Positions 47,844 to 59,580 of a DNA stretch of 64,000 nt are shown in pieces. The stretch spans positions 2,259,281 to 2,323,280 of the forward strand of contig OU696594.1 in NCBI GenBank assembly GCA_916048095.2. Direction: 5' to 3'. How positions within the stretch are numbered: position 1 is the first letter of the stretch; every line of letters begins with the position of its first letter. Source of the stretch: Sacculina carcini. Its lineage: Eukaryota; Arthropoda; Thecostraca; Sacculinidae. The position numbers and the translations under genes are program-made. The notes under the pieces were generated by a model, which worked only from the letters and a program-made list of their open reading frames with translations, was not told the origin of the DNA and did no database searches.

Positions 47844-49232
47844 CAGGGTGACACAAAAAAAACAGAGCTCATAAAAAGTTGAATAATTTCCGCAATATTC
47901 AAGTAATTCTGTTATTTGTTTCAGATCATTAAGAAGACGGATTGATCTAAGAGTCTACCACGTGTGAGCTTCGAGATGCCTTGGACTACAGAGCAAAAGA
48001 CATTTGCAGTTGAGACATATTTTCGGCTGAAGTCTTTCCGGGAAACGCAATTGCGATTCAAAGACCATTTCAATTGTCGTGAATTTCCTGTCAGCTCAGT
48101 GATCTGCGGATGGGTTAAAAAATTCAGAACCCATGGGACTGTGAATAACCTCAATGCAAAAGACAAAAACAGACAATCACACTCTGGGCGACCAAAATCA
48201 TCACGGACACAAGACAATGTTGCTGCAGTCAGAGACTCTGTTGTCCGCAGCCCAAGAAAGTCTGTGCGTCGGCGAAATCAAGAGCTTGGCATCAACCGGG
48301 AGTCTGTAAGAAGAATTTTGATCTCAGATCTCCATCTTTATCCCTACAGGATTCAAATCAAGCACAAGCTCACAGCTGACGACATGAGGAAGCGAGTAAC
48401 CATGTGCCAGTGGTTTTCAGACAAGATTGTCGATGAACCGGACTTTCTCGACAACATGTGGTTTTCAGACGAGGCCCACTTTCTGCTGTCTGGGCACGTT
48501 AACTCTAAGAATAACATCTTCTGGGGCAGCACACTCCCTGACCACTGCCTGCAAAGGCCCTTGCACTCTGTCAAGTGTACTGTCTGGGTGGCCATTTCAA
48601 CTCATGGCATTATCGGGCCATTCTGGTTTGAGGACGATGACGAGCGGCCCTTGACTGTGAACACGGAGCGCTACATCCAGGTCCTGCGCAAGTTCTGGGT
48701 AGCACTTGGCCGGCGTAGAGGCATTGACAGAGCCCTCCAGTGGTTTCAACAGGACGGAGCCACCCCTCACACCTCCAATGAATCCCTGGAGTGGCTGCAG
48801 CAGCGCTTCGATGACCGACTCATCAGCCGCAGGTGCAACCCGGAGTGGTCACCGCACTCACCAGACCTGAACCCCCCAGACTTCTACCTGTGGGGTTACC
48901 TCAAGGACAGGGTGTATGAGCACAACCCCCAGACCATCCCTCACCTCAAAGCAGCCATCACAGCAGCCATCAGAGCCATCCCGAGAGGAGTGCAGGAGGC
49001 TCATTGAGAACTTTGCCAGGCGAATCCAAGTCTGCCTGCAGCGCCGGGGCGCGCATCTGGAACATATCTTTGAGCGGCTGTAGAACAACGAGTTTTTGTT
49101 GTACAGAATTGAGACTTTGCAGATGTTGGCTACATAGGTTGTACATATTTCCATAGAATTTTTGTTTCAAACTGAATAAAATTTCAGGAGTTATAAGACT
49201 TTTAGTGAGCTCTGTTTTTTTGTGTCACCCTG
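47844..49232 (+). mobile_element. Tc1/mariner-superfamily transposon, DD41D type, 1389 bp
   Basis: Terminal inverted repeats CAGGGTGACACAAAAAAA-CAGAGCTCA... (about 33 bp, few mismatches) are flanked by TA on both sides (47842-47843 and 49233-49234). It lies inside a LINE RT; removing it restores the LINE reading LFNLY-LHDMP. Confidence 0.95.
47976..49007 (+). CDS. mariner-type transposase with DUF4817-like N-terminus, C-terminally frameshifted
   Basis: 343 residues from ATG 47976 (an upstream GTG at 47964 is less likely). The N-terminal helix-turn-helix region reads WTTEQKTFAVETYF...HGTVNN, the DUF4817-type DNA-binding domain. Catalytic triad: WFSDEAHF, QQDGATPHT and SPDLNPPDFYLWG; 41 residues separate the second Asp from the Asp in PPD, hence DD41D. 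The frame ends at TGA 49005-49007, but the next frame encodes about 30 residues of the expected C-terminus (NFARRIQVCLQRRGAHLEH) to TAG 49081-49083. A 2-bp loss near 48985 explains the shift. Catalytic residues are intact. Confidence 0.9.
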   Translation: MPWTTEQKTFAVETYFRLKSFRETQLRFKDHFNCREFPVSSVICGWVKKFRTHGTVNNLNAKDKNRQSHSGRPKSSRTQDNVAAVRDSVVRSPRKSVRRRNQELGINRESVRRILISDLHLYPYRIQIKHKLTADDMRKRVTMCQWFSDKIVDEPDFLDNMWFSDEAHFLLSGHVNSKNNIFWGSTLPDHCLQRPLHSVKCTVWVAISTHGIIGPFWFEDDDERPLTVNTERYIQVLRKFWVALGRRRGIDRALQWFQQDGATPHTSNESLEWLQQRFDDRLISRRCNPEWSPHSPDLNPPDFYLWGYLKDRVYEHNPQTIPHLKAAITAAIRAIPRGVQEAH

Positions 49233-50400
49233 TACCTACACGACATGCCAGCACCCAACACTCCATCCATACAAATATCATCATATGCAGACGACATCAC
49301 AATCACAAGCACACACAGACACGCCGACACAGCAGTGCAAACACTACAACCTTACATCAACACACTACAACAATGGTTCAGCACAAACCAACTGAAAATT
49401 GCGCCTGCCAAATCCACAGCCACACTCATCACCAACTGGACATCCGAACACAACTACACACCACAAATCACCATCAACAACACGATCATCCCACACACGC
49501 ACACACCAAAAATACTAGGCGTCACATACGACACACAACTCTCATTCAAACAACACATCACAAACATCAAAACCAGTCATCCCACGCCTCAACACACTGA
49601 AAGCACTCTCACACACAACTTTCGGACACAACAAAGACACCACAACCACCATATACAAAGAGTACATCCGACCCGTGATAGAATATGCTAGCCCCGCATG
49701 GGCTAGCAATCTCGCAACACGCCACACAAACACACTTCAAACACTTCAAAACACTGCACTCAGAACAATCACAGGATGCACAGCTACCACACCAGTAGAC
49801 CACCTCCATCAAGAAACCAAAATACTCAAACTGACACACCCCCTAGACATGAGAGGCACACAAACACTCGCAGCAGCAGTCACCAACAGAGCACATCCAC
49901 TACATCACCTCACAACACAAGACAACACAAACATAAACATAAAAACAATACCAAGCACACTTTACCACAGACAAATTTTCACATCACTTCCACCAGCTCC
50001 CCCACGCACATCAATCAAGAAACACATACACACAGAGATCGCACGAAAAGCCATACACTCACTACAACACAATACACTCCTACAAAGACACCCACCGGAC
50101 ACACACAAATCAGAAAACACACTCACACACGAATACAAAGTGCATCTTTCCAGGTTGAGATGCGGTCATTATCCTGCCCTTCTGTCATATCAGAAAAGGT
50201 TGAATGACTCAATCGATGACACCTGTCCAGATTGCAATTCAGCACCACACACCATCACACACATCATGTAACACTGCACAGCACACACACAACTCAGACG
50301 CCAACACAAAATCAATTCCATCAGAGACCTGTGGAACAACCCGGTCGGTGCCGTGTCTTTCCTCAGGAGCTCGAGGTTGCTCGGCCAGACAACCTGAGGA
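49233..50400 (+). pseudogene. jockey/I-like LINE RT, C-terminal half
   Basis: It continues from 47843: SSYADDITI palm (about 49273-49300), WFSTNQLKIAPAKST, ILGVTYDTQLSFKQHI, then (49675-50271) EYASPAWASNLA, the C-terminal cysteine motif TCPDCNSAPHTITHIM, and RDLWNNPVGAVSFLRSSRLLG to a stop near 50399. Frame breaks occur near 49600 and 50270. An (AAC)n run at 50400-50417 marks the probable 3' end. Confidence 0.8.
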
Positions 50401-50459
50401 ACAACAACAACAACAACTCTGACCGGCACTGAGAACATTGTTGGAGTTGAAGTTGGAGA

Positions 50460-50990
50460 CCATCGCGAACTCCAACTCGAATCCGCAGACCACGGCAAAC
50501 GGCGCCAAGAACGTCCTGGAATCGAACCCTTGCCCCGGCCGTTCATCTGTCAACATCACAAAACAATACTGCCCACACAGCACAATAACGCACACCGACA
50601 ACATACAAATTGCGTCCAATAACCACGGCTATACATGAACCTCTAACAAAAGGCTACAATACCACCACGAGCTACTAGAAAAACAACTCACTAACATATA
50701 CTGAATGCACGATACTTAACAGGTACTTAGTACTCACAGATATTTAACAGGTACTTAACAGATACTTAACAGATAATTAATACAAATATGGAAATTCAGA
50801 AAGAGGCTGTATTTGAGTTATTATGATGTGAAAAAGGCGTCCCAATTTATATGCTCGCTCAGTGGGTGACGTGGGCCAATGAAATGGCACGCCAGCGACA
50901 CAGGTCATACGAGGACCAATAAGAGATAAGTTCATTTGTATTTTATATGGCGCACATTCGACACAGGCGCGCATAATATCAGTCAATGAG
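50460..50990 (+). repeat. dispersed repeat, partner of 46285-46835
   Basis: Shares ordered blocks with 46285-46835 (CGAACTCCAACTCGAATCCG, GCGCCAAGAACGT, TCAACATCACAAAACAATACTG). Between the blocks lies a short GGTACTTA/GATACTTAACAG tandem repeat (50715-50780). Confidence 0.65.
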
Positions 50991-51715
50991 AACAATGTTG
51001 AATGGCAAGAATAAACACTCAGATGAGCGAATAACCATAGAGGATAATAACAAATATAAGAATCTAACTATATCTGCACAACAAAATATAAATAAAAAAC
51101 AATACAAACTACTATAAAGAGAAACAAGTAATGCAATGAAATATGGAGCAATAAATCACAAAATGACGCGCGACGCAAAATCATCAACACACAATAATAG
51201 TCCACAACACTCATACACAGACACAAGGTATAGATACAGACAAGATGAAGAAGAATGAGTAATAGGATCAAAATATATTTCTAATAGGAACTAACGCAAC
51301 GAAGAGGTGAATGAGCGATAGGTTGACGAAGATATTATGTGAAAAGGAAGCGAATTGTATAGATGTATAATTGCATAGATGAGGACCATAGAAGGAAAAT
51401 GATTTCAAGTACCAGGATGATTCATTTATGGCACGAGGACAAGAGAGAGGAAACGGAAGTCGGGAAGGTTGTTGGAAGGAGATAGCAGGTCAGAGAGGTA
51501 TGAAGGCTGCAAAGGATCATCTATTAGTTTATAGATAATACAACATACTTCAAAGTGTATTCGTAATTTAATAGGGAGCCATAGGAGCCTGAAGAGAAAG
51601 GGAGGGTGTGTCGGCAGAATGAGAGATCTAGAACAAAGCGACAGGATTGGTTATAAACAAGCTAGAGAATTATGAGGGAGGATTTAGGACAATTGAGGTG
51701 GAGTAAGTTGTAGTA
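50991..51715. other. no recognised gene
   Basis: AT-rich sequence with purine-rich stretches (51410-51720) that could be the decayed antisense of a LINE like that at 55166-56110. I find no readable motif. Confidence 0.4.
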
Positions 51716-52710
51716 ATCAAGTCAAACAAACAAACAAAACAAACAAACAAACAAACAAACATATATTTACTATAGCGCCTGTAAAAACACGGGCGCGCAT
51801 AACTTCAAGACGAATAACAAAGCGTAAATACATATATACATATACATACATACACAAACATGCACTTATACATATACATACATACACAAACATGAACTTA
51901 TACATACACATATACACATGAGTTTTGAGTACAATAAATAGGAATAGAAAATGGCTAGCTGAATGGAATCAGAGTTTGGCGAAAGGAGTGAGAGTGTGAG
52001 AAGCAGGATCAAACGAGATGTCAAAAAGGTGATTTTGAAGTCGGGAAGCAAAAATGCGGTAGGAAGAAGATGAAGTAATATGAGTCGGGAAAATAGTTTG
52101 TTTTAATATTTTGTTGTTTTGTTTTTAAGTATTAGTTTGATAGCTGAAGACTGATCAAGACAAGGATGGAAAGGATATAGAGAGCGAAGTATAAGGCGAC
52201 ATCTATGTGAAGTAGATAGAATGTTAGTTGAGAAAGAAAGGGAGGAATAGAAAATAACACCGGGAGTATTGGCAGAGGGAAAGGTAGGAGGAAAAGGTGA
52301 TATAGAGAGGGAAAGGTAGGAGAGGAGGGGAAATACGTGGAGGATGGAGAGCAAGGAATTCGGATTTAGAAGGATTCAAGAGGAGACGAGGACCAGGAGG
52401 AGATATCAGGGGAAATGGACAGGGGATATAGAATTGTTTGTCGTCAATATAGATAAGAAAACAAATAGAGCGGCGTCTACAGATCGGACAAAGAGGGCAA
52501 ATACAGATTGAATAGGAGATGACCAAGGATAGATCCTTGCGGAACACCAGAGGAGAGGGGGAGTGGATTGGAAACAGAGTCGTTAAATTGAACAGAGTAG
52601 GTCCGACTTTGTAGGTAATGCAAGGGCAGAATGAGATACGCCTAGATGAGAGACATCATCAATACGAACGCAGTGGTCAACAAGATCAAACGCTGAGCTC
52701 AAGTCAGTTC
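51716..52710 (-). pseudogene. L2/Rex1-like LINE RT fragments, minus strand
   Basis: Minus-strand reading: SVFRKDLSLVISY and IDDKQFYIPCPFPL (52547-52400, the decayed GVPQGS and YADD region), LLLNPSKSEFLALHPP, STSHRCRLILRSLYPFHPCLDQSSAIKLI (52240-52150), then ASRLQNHLFDISFDPASHTLTPF (52060-51980, with frameshift). The 3' end is GGCGCTATAGTAAATATATG followed by a (TTTG)n run (51721-51761). The order and motifs match the better-preserved copy at 55166-56110. Confidence 0.65.
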
Positions 52711-53700
52711 TTCAGCAGTGAGAGAGGAAGTAGAGGTGGGAGAGAAGAGTGAATGTGTGCCCACAGGAGCTAATGTTCAGGAAACCGACTAGTAGATAAG
52801 AATGATGGATGAGTGGATGCTGGAGAACAGGTGAAGGACTAAATGAAATGTTTGGACGGCGGCGAGGAATCACGAAATGAATCTGAAGTGGATGAGGAAG
52901 AGGAACTAGGTAGTCTGGCGAAATCAGGGGAGAGTGGAGCAGAAATAGATGGAAGAGAAGACAAAGGCAAGTGGTCATCAGATGTTGCAGTGCGGAGACG
53001 AATGAAGTGGCGGACTGAGATGAAAGAGGGACACGAATGATGAAATGATGAATGAGTGTGAGGACGAGAAGACGCATTCTGGTAGCATTTGTCAGGAGCT
53101 GTATGATAGCAAGCAGAGGAGCGATGGGGTCCGACACAGTAACCACACATTTCGTTGCGCGTACACCTCGCCTCGCTGTGGCCGAGACCCGCCCTTCGAG
53201 CACAACGGGTTACCCAAAACCGGTCAGAGACCAGGCAAGACCTCAGCTCCACAAAGAGTCGATCGCCAGCCGATCGCAGCTCGGACGGAAGGTGTCAGCA
53301 CAGCATGGCCAATGCCGCCACGGAAGTGAAGCGTAACAGCGCGTGAAGAATATCATGCGTGAAGCTTGATGCGCGTGAAGCTTGATGTCGCCATCGAGGG
53401 TGTCTAAGACTCGATTTTTCCGACGTAAATGACAGACAAGAGTCGAGCTCGAGATCTCGCGGAACGTTAGTCCACCGTTGGCGGTCTGGCGAGACGAATC
53501 AACAGGGACATCACGCATAAGAGAGACCACCTTCCTGGGGCAAACTGGTGATATGTCCCGGGATTTCAAGACAACCACATGCGTGGGTTTTCTGGCTTCA
53601 ACAGCAGCAGTGACAGACGCCAGCTGTACTTGCCGTGATTCAATGGAGCGCAGTGACGACTCCATCGCATCCAGACGCACGAGATATGACGGTGCATGTG
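52711..53700 (-). pseudogene. LINE ORF1 (gag-like) relic, minus strand
   Basis: 53680-53243 encodes SRQVQLASVTAAVEARKPTHVVVLKSRD and GLTFREISSSTLVCHL, like an ORF1 with a central domain. 53252-52839 continues RAGLGHSEARCTRNEMCGYCVGPHRSSAC, a CCHC knuckle series, and then a Ser/Pro-rich tail. Frames are shifted against each other. It is probably the ORF1 of the minus-strand LINE that follows or of a jockey-like element. Confidence 0.6.
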
Positions 53701-54210
53701 CAGTGCAAGCTTTGCCTTAGTCAGTCAGGGGCAACAGACCCAATTAATGCTTAATTAGGTCGCCTTGACTCCCAAGAGCGACGCGCATTTTATATGGGCC
53801 CATCTGTCACATAGGGATCACCCAATCTATTTGGCAGAACCCCCGACGAAGTGTTACAAATATAACAAATTTCTTCGGAAGACATACAACACAAATAAAA
53901 GAAAAAACTTAGCAACAGAAACTAAAAACAACCACCCAGCGACTATTAGGAAGCAACAGCAAGTAAGATAGAAGATTCAAAGAGCGCGCCACATCCAAAC
54001 AGAACGTTCAGTTTAAATAAGTAAATTCAATTTAAATACAATGTGTAAACAGCAATCAGATGAAATAATTAACAACGAAAGAAGACTGCGAAAACACCGT
54101 CAAACATTCAAGATTACATCAATTCAAATTAAGCAACAAACTAATCCACAACAGGGAAAGCAGAGAGCTGTAAGTTACTGCATTCAGCATTTGGAGACCC
54201 ACGTGCAGAG
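53701..54210. other. hAT target region, nothing recognised
   Basis: AT-rich sequence with an open stretch at 54041-54218 that is interrupted by the hAT insertion and continues at 63559. I recognise no product. It may be an older repeat. Confidence 0.4.
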
Positions 54211-54218
54211 GCAAGCAG
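54211..54218. repeat. 8-bp target-site duplication GCAAGCAG (left)
   Basis: Identical to 63551-63558 at the other end of the 9.3-kb element. Eight base pairs is the hAT-type duplication length. Confidence 0.8.
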
Positions 54219-54796
54219 TAGGGGTGGGCGAGAATCGACTCCAAAATCGATTCTTGCGTTTTCTATGGAGGCGGGCGGCAGAATCGAGTCTGATTGTTCA
54301 AAATCCATTCTACACATTGATCCGATTAACTATATTTGGAAATTCACTTTAACAAAACACTGAACTAGAAGAATACATATGAATAAAAATGTATCAGTAT
54401 TAAAAGGCATCGACGAAGAATGAAGAATGAATGAATGAAATAATGAATGAATGAATGAAAGAATGAAGGGCATCGACGTAGATTTGTGTCGAGGCTCGGG
54501 GGGATGACAGTCATCATGCATTAGTGTTCAAATTTGACTCAGTTGGCCAATTGCGTGGTACCCTCAACTATTTTTAGCCTATTCAATTACAACACACATA
54601 CCCAATGAAAGGTGTATTGCGTAATGTAATTCTTCATATATTTATAATTTCTTGCATATTGGGCCTATTGTAATTTGCCTTCATTTGCATGTTGATTTTG
54701 ATGATAATATACCCAATGAACTGAGCTGAGCGGATTTATCGGGGGTTTAATTGCATATTCATACCACCAGCCAATTTGGCGGGGGGTATATATACC

Positions 54797-55053
54797 CAGA
54801 GCCGTTGCGAGGAATTATGCCCCCACCCCGAAGGCAACACTTGGGGCCCCCATTATAAATATAGCACCAAATTATGAATGTATTTATTATACATAATCAC
54901 ATAATACAAGCTCAGGTTAAAACATCTGAGCAAAAAGGTAAAAGCTATACAAATATATATTATAAATTTTAATATCATACGTGAAGCAACGGGGCTTCTC
55001 AACATTCGCCCCCCCCCCTACCGGGGGGTACGGGGGCGGTTGCTACGGCTCTG
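54797..55053. mobile_element. hAT-type MITE, 257 bp
   Basis: The ends CAGAGCCGTTGC and (complement of right end) CAGAGCCGTAGC are near-perfect inverted repeats, flanked by TATATACC (54789-54796) and TGTATACC (55054-55061), 8 bp with one mismatch. There is no coding potential. It has C- and G-rich runs near both ends (GCCCCCACCCC; CCCCCCCCCTACCGGGGGG). Confidence 0.65.
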
Positions 55054-55165
55054 TGTATACCCCCATACCCCAGGATTTACGCCCATGGTGAAGGGTTAAC
55101 CCTTTAGCGTGATATACTGTAAAGGCACTGCGACTGTCCAGAGTTCGATCGCTGAATCACTAGAT

Positions 55166-56110
55166 AACAACAACAACAACATGTATTTGATTTAGCGCAC
55201 ATAGCAACAATGGCGCGATTACAAAAGAACAAAAATAGCACAGAAAAAAAACAAAAGCTACACGTCGACGCAATATGAAACAAATATTGAGCGCAATAAA
55301 TAATCATCAGAACAAAACATACACACACAGTAAGAATAAGAAATCCACACACATTTTCAGTACAAAGATAATCAGGTAGAGATAGGAGATAGAAAAATTG
55401 CTTACAGGACACAAAAAAACACGTGAATGCAAAAAAACAAAGGCAAGCAAAAGATGAGAGTGCACTTTGAGCAGCTAAATCTTGGCATATGGTGTAAGGC
55501 AATGAGATGAGCGATCAAAAGATTTAGAGAATAAGTATGTGCGCAGAGATGAAGTGAAAGAAGAGAAAGAGGGTGATAGAAGGACATGAGATGGAAGTGA
55601 GTTATAGAAACGAGGGGCAAAAAAGGTAAATGATTTTGCTGACCAGGGGGATTCACACAACGCTCTAGGACATTGTAGAGGACGTGAAATACGGCTGTTG
55701 GGATTTGAGACACGAGATAACAAACGTACAAGATATTCAGGCTGATTGATGCCGTTCAGCAGTTTGAAAATAATACAGGAGAGACGGAAATGAATTCGCG
55801 GAATAATAGGTAGCCAACGAAGATTGTACAAATGATGAGATGTATGAACACAAACAACGGGAGAGAGGACAAATCTACAACATTGATTGATCACCGTCTG
55901 AAATGGTTTCAAATAGCATCGCGGAGTGTTGAAATATAAAACAATACAATAATCTATACGAGGAAAAACCAGTGTTTTGATGAGCTTGATGGCAGACGCT
56001 TGGTCGAGGAATGGACGTATGGGATACAGCGCGCGTAGAATAAGACGGCATGTACGTATAGTATGTGCATGTGCAATATTAGTCATCAATGCATATACAT
56101 GTGTATACAT
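55166..56110 (-). pseudogene. L2/Rex1-like LINE, 3' part of ORF2 and tail
   Basis: The minus-strand frame 56110-55475 is open for 211 codons: TCRLILRALYPIRPFLDQASAIKLIKTLVFPRIDYC, LRWLPIIPRIHFRLSCIIFKLLNG, SFTFFAPRFYNSLPSHVL, LRTYLFSKSFDRSSHCLTPYAKI. These are the thumb and C-terminal blocks of L2/Rex1-like LINEs. About 290 bp of 3' UTR follow, ending in TAAATCAAATACATG and (GTT)n at 55166-55180. The 5' part is missing. It inserted into the hAT element. Confidence 0.8.
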
Positions 56111-57000
56111 GTGCCAGTGTGTGCGTGTGTAAAATTGTAATTTGTAAATTATAAATTTATGGCCAGGAAAAAAAGTTCACATGAAAATCATCAGAAAAAA
56201 ACAGGCATACGACTATGTTCGTCGAGCAACTGCTCTTAGACGAACATATAATAATGAATGAAACGGATTCAATTAACAATCAATTATAACGAGATAGAAT
56301 ATGTACACATGCATACATATATACACATTTATATATACACACATACACACGTACACACATGCATACATATGCACAGATCGCAGTAAACGCAGAAAAAGAT
56401 ATCAAATGAATCCGTTATCATTGCAGGAAAATGTTAATGGTCGGCGTCAGTTTCATTCAGGAAGTGATTTTTCAGTTTCTTTTTGAGCTGTTTCAGTGAG
56501 GTAGATGTTTCTAAGAAATATATTTCCGAAGATAAATTATTCCATATTTCTGCTCCTTGATATAATAGGCTGTCTATCCGTGTCTATATGTGTGTATGTG
56601 TGTGTGGGAGTGGGCGACGACTCGATTGAACGATGTCAGTAAAAGCCTTTTTATCCGACATCAACTGAACATGCCGGATACTTGAATAGATATTTGAATA
56701 GATAGACGGATACTTTAATAGATAGACGGTGCCGAATACATGCAACATGCCGAATACTTGAAAAGAAGCAGAATTATGTCGACAATCACCACCCTACTCT
56801 CACACATCTTACCATAAAGATCAACTGATACAATACTTATACAGTACTAACATTCGCTTTAATACTTTCCTCTTACGAACAAGTTAATGATATACAAAAG
56901 CAAAGTATACACTTATTTCCTTTATTCAATATCAACCAACATGTACAGCTTACAATAAACATATAAAAATGTACAAGTGTTTATGACACTTTCGCTCCCC
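56111..57000. other. no recognised gene; microsatellites
   Basis: Contains AC/AT-rich runs (56300-56370), a short hairpin (TATGTTCGTC...GACGAACATA, 56214-56248) and a repeated TTGAATAGATAGACGG-type motif (56680-56730). I see no gene. Confidence 0.5.
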
Positions 57001-57007
57001 ACACCTC

Positions 57008-57190
57008 TCATTCAACATCCTCCTGGTCATCATCATCATATTTTTTACTTGTTTGTCCCACTTTTCCCTTACAAGCTACTTTAAAATAGTGTCTAATGTC
57101 TCCTTGTTTGAAGCTCCTTCTTTGCAGCAAAAACTCATTCTGAATGCAGTGAAGAGTCATAACATCTCTGGTTGACATGTATGTGCACAA
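57008..57190 (-). pseudogene. short C-terminal frame with PIP-box-like motif
   Basis: 60 codons on the minus strand: LLQRRSFKQGDIRHYFKVACKGK then an acidic DDDDQEDVE end. QGDIRHYF fits the Q-x-x-I-x-x-[FY]-F PCNA-binding pattern that often ends pogo/Tigger-type transposases and some replication proteins. A LINE inserted at about 57185 cuts off anything upstream. The identity is a guess. Confidence 0.3.
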
Positions 57191-57779
57191 AGCTAGCTAT
57201 ATGTTGCGCAGCCTGTTCCTCTGTTTCGCATCGTTCTTCTTGTACGCTCCTCGCTTGTATAATTATCTTCCCTCTCATATCACCCGCGCCTCTACATTTT
57301 GGTCATTCCGCCGTCGGCTTCGCCTGTACCTTTTTGACAGTTCATTTGATCCCGTTTCTCACTCTCTCTCTATTCTTTCGCCTCTCTGTGATATTGTTTC
57401 AACTATTTCTCCGTGTCATGATTGTTCTAATTCTCCTCGTTGTCTTATTTTTCCCTGTCTTGAGCACAGTTACTGCTTCCTTTTCTATTTTCTATTGTGA
57501 ATGTTATCTGTAGAATTCAATTATATGTCGACTTTATTGTTTGAACATACCACTTGATTTTTGGAATTGTGCTCTTTGTGCTTGCTATTTACTCATTTTG
57601 GTTTGTTTTGTGACTTCACGCTCTTTTACCTGTTCATTTCTCCCATATTCTTAATAATTGTCGTTTTACCACAATTGATGATTGATCGTTTTACCTCAAT
57701 TGATGTTTTCCGTTTTTCGCGCTTGTGTTTTACCGGCGCTATAGCAAATACACGTTGTTGTTGTTGTTGTTGTTGTTGT
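57185..57779 (+). pseudogene. L2/Rex1-like LINE 3' end
   Basis: Reads FASFFLYAPRLYNYLPSHI...FRRRLRLYLFDSSFDPVSHSLSI (57225-57380), the C-terminal block of the same LINE type as 55166-56110. A 3' UTR follows, ending CCGGCGCTATAGCAAATACACG and (TTG)n at 57754-57779. The end sequence matches the minus-strand relatives at 51721 and 55166. Confidence 0.75.
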
Positions 57780-58129
57780 TCCCGCTATACTATAGGCTCA
57801 TCATCACCATCAACACTAGAGGTCGGAAACATATGTGGCTATTTTCACTGTTTATGTCATTTTATGTGATTGATTTTTACAAAATATGTGATGAAAAAAC
57901 TAAAATATGTGATTTTACTCTTTTTTATATTCAATGTCAGAACATTGAAACAAACTAAAAAACAATAACACGACATACAATATGCATACGTAAATACATA
58001 GAGAATTGAATATATTTAATACAATAAGAATAATATGAAAGTATGCAAAATGTGTTCAATGTAATAAACATAAATCCATTAATGAAGCAAAGATGAACTA
58101 TTGTAGAAACGGTTTGTAGCCATAATTTT
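57780..58129. other. no recognised gene
   Basis: AT-rich sequence with a repeated AAAATATGTGAT motif (57880-57912). It may be the non-coding part of the hAT element. Confidence 0.4.
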
Positions 58130-58830
58130 TTCAAATTTTTTCCTTTTTCAGATTTTCGTTAGTGTTTTCCGTATCTGTCAGTATGTTTTTGCACACTGAA
58201 AAGCTTCTTTCAACGTCATCGTTGGTATCTGGGGCGAATTTGAGACTCGCTAGGTTTCCTGGTGACATAACTTTGGGAATTTCAGTTCCATCAATAATTT
58301 CTTGTAATTTTTGTTATAGATCACAGTAACTCAAAATCCGTGTTTATTGTAAGAATTTCACGAAATTTTTGCCGCAGTCGGTCTCATTTATAACCAGGAA
58401 CTTCCCCGATTTTGTTTCTGAAAAATCAAATTGAATCAATACTTCAACCAGAGACAACCCTGCGGTCATCAAGTGATGAAGAATATACAAGTTTCAAACT
58501 ATGAAGGCCAGATCTACTTGAAGCTGTGCATCCTGAATGATATGTTGTGCTCTCTGTATTGGTACAGCTTCGTCTGGATCAAAACAAATTTCACATAATT
58601 CAGATACCGCGCGTAAAATCGCAGCCTCTATCCACGTCCCCACCTTGTGATGACAGGTTCTGATGGCAGATGTATTTCTGGATACATAAATCCCCAGGGA
58701 GCCTTGAGGAAAACTTTCTTTAGGTAGGAGATTAGGTCATTTATATCTGGAGATATATCTGGAATCAAGTATGCTCTCACAAAGTCTCCCGTATGATCTT
58801 TCCGGCACTCGCACATATCGTCATCGTGAC
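58130..58830 (-). pseudogene. hAT transposase relic, C-terminal half
   Basis: On the minus strand, the frame 58816-58628 reads KKVFLKAPW and HLPSEPVITRWG, then with a frameshift WIEAAILRAVSELCEICFDPDEA; after further breaks, IPKVMSPGNLASLKFAPDTNDDVERSFSVCKNIL (58285-58180). The PVITRWGTW and DVERSFS blocks are hallmarks of the catalytic/insertion region and C-terminal dimerisation region of one hAT transposase group. Several stops and shifts show it is dead. Its position inside the TIR-bounded element supports the hAT call. Confidence 0.75.
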
Positions 58831-58944
58831 CGAATTACAAACCTTCACTACCGCGTGCAAGGGACACTGCACCTGCAAATCGTTCAACACTAGCCAAACG
58901 GGCATCATACGTACATGCAACATCAAATGCACTATTGAACCGCC

Positions 58945-58948
<4 letters not shown>

Positions 58949-58985
<37 letters not shown>

Positions 58986-58986
58986 G
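58949..58986. repeat. (AC)n microsatellite
   Basis: About 16 perfect CA units. Confidence 0.9.
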
Positions 58987-59123
58987 ACACAACAATTGTT
59001 TGATACAGTGATAATTTGATACCGAATGTGAATTCTCCCGACACGCACGCATATCGCCACAACACTTAGATCTGTGGTAATCATGAAATATAATCAATTA
59101 ATCCGATATAGGGAAATCCTGCC

Positions 59124-59126
<3 letters not shown>

Positions 59127-59154
<28 letters not shown>
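59127..59154. repeat. (TA)n microsatellite
   Basis: About 13 TA units. Confidence 0.9.
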
Positions 59155-59159
<5 letters not shown>

Positions 59160-59580
59160 ATAAATATCCCATTTTATGTGACAATTTTCTAGAAATTGCG
59201 TTTCAGGTTTTTGAAACATATGACATAGATACAGGTTTATACGAGTATGTGGATGTATGTGTAGAGTACATGCATGTATGTATATGTATATGAGCTTGCT
59301 TGTATATGAGTATTTTGTTTCGTGTCTTCGTTTTGTACTTCGTTGTGTCAGCAGAAATGAGTCTCAAATACTCGTGGCTGCTACTTTCTAGATATCATAT
59401 TTCTGTTTGAACATCTGTGTTGTCGTCTGGTTGAAGGTTCCATTTGGCAACTGGCTCCAATCATTAATTGCCCTCAATTGCTTGGAAAGCTATATATTCT
59501 TGCGAATTCATCTTGATTATGCGTTTTTGCAGAACGAAACTATGAAACCTGTTTGACTTTGATAGTAGAAATAATGGATC

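Noticed and set aside
57008..57190. Confident pogo/Tigger transposase C-terminus
   Set aside because: Only a short PIP-box-like motif and an acidic tail are present; kept as a low-confidence feature only.
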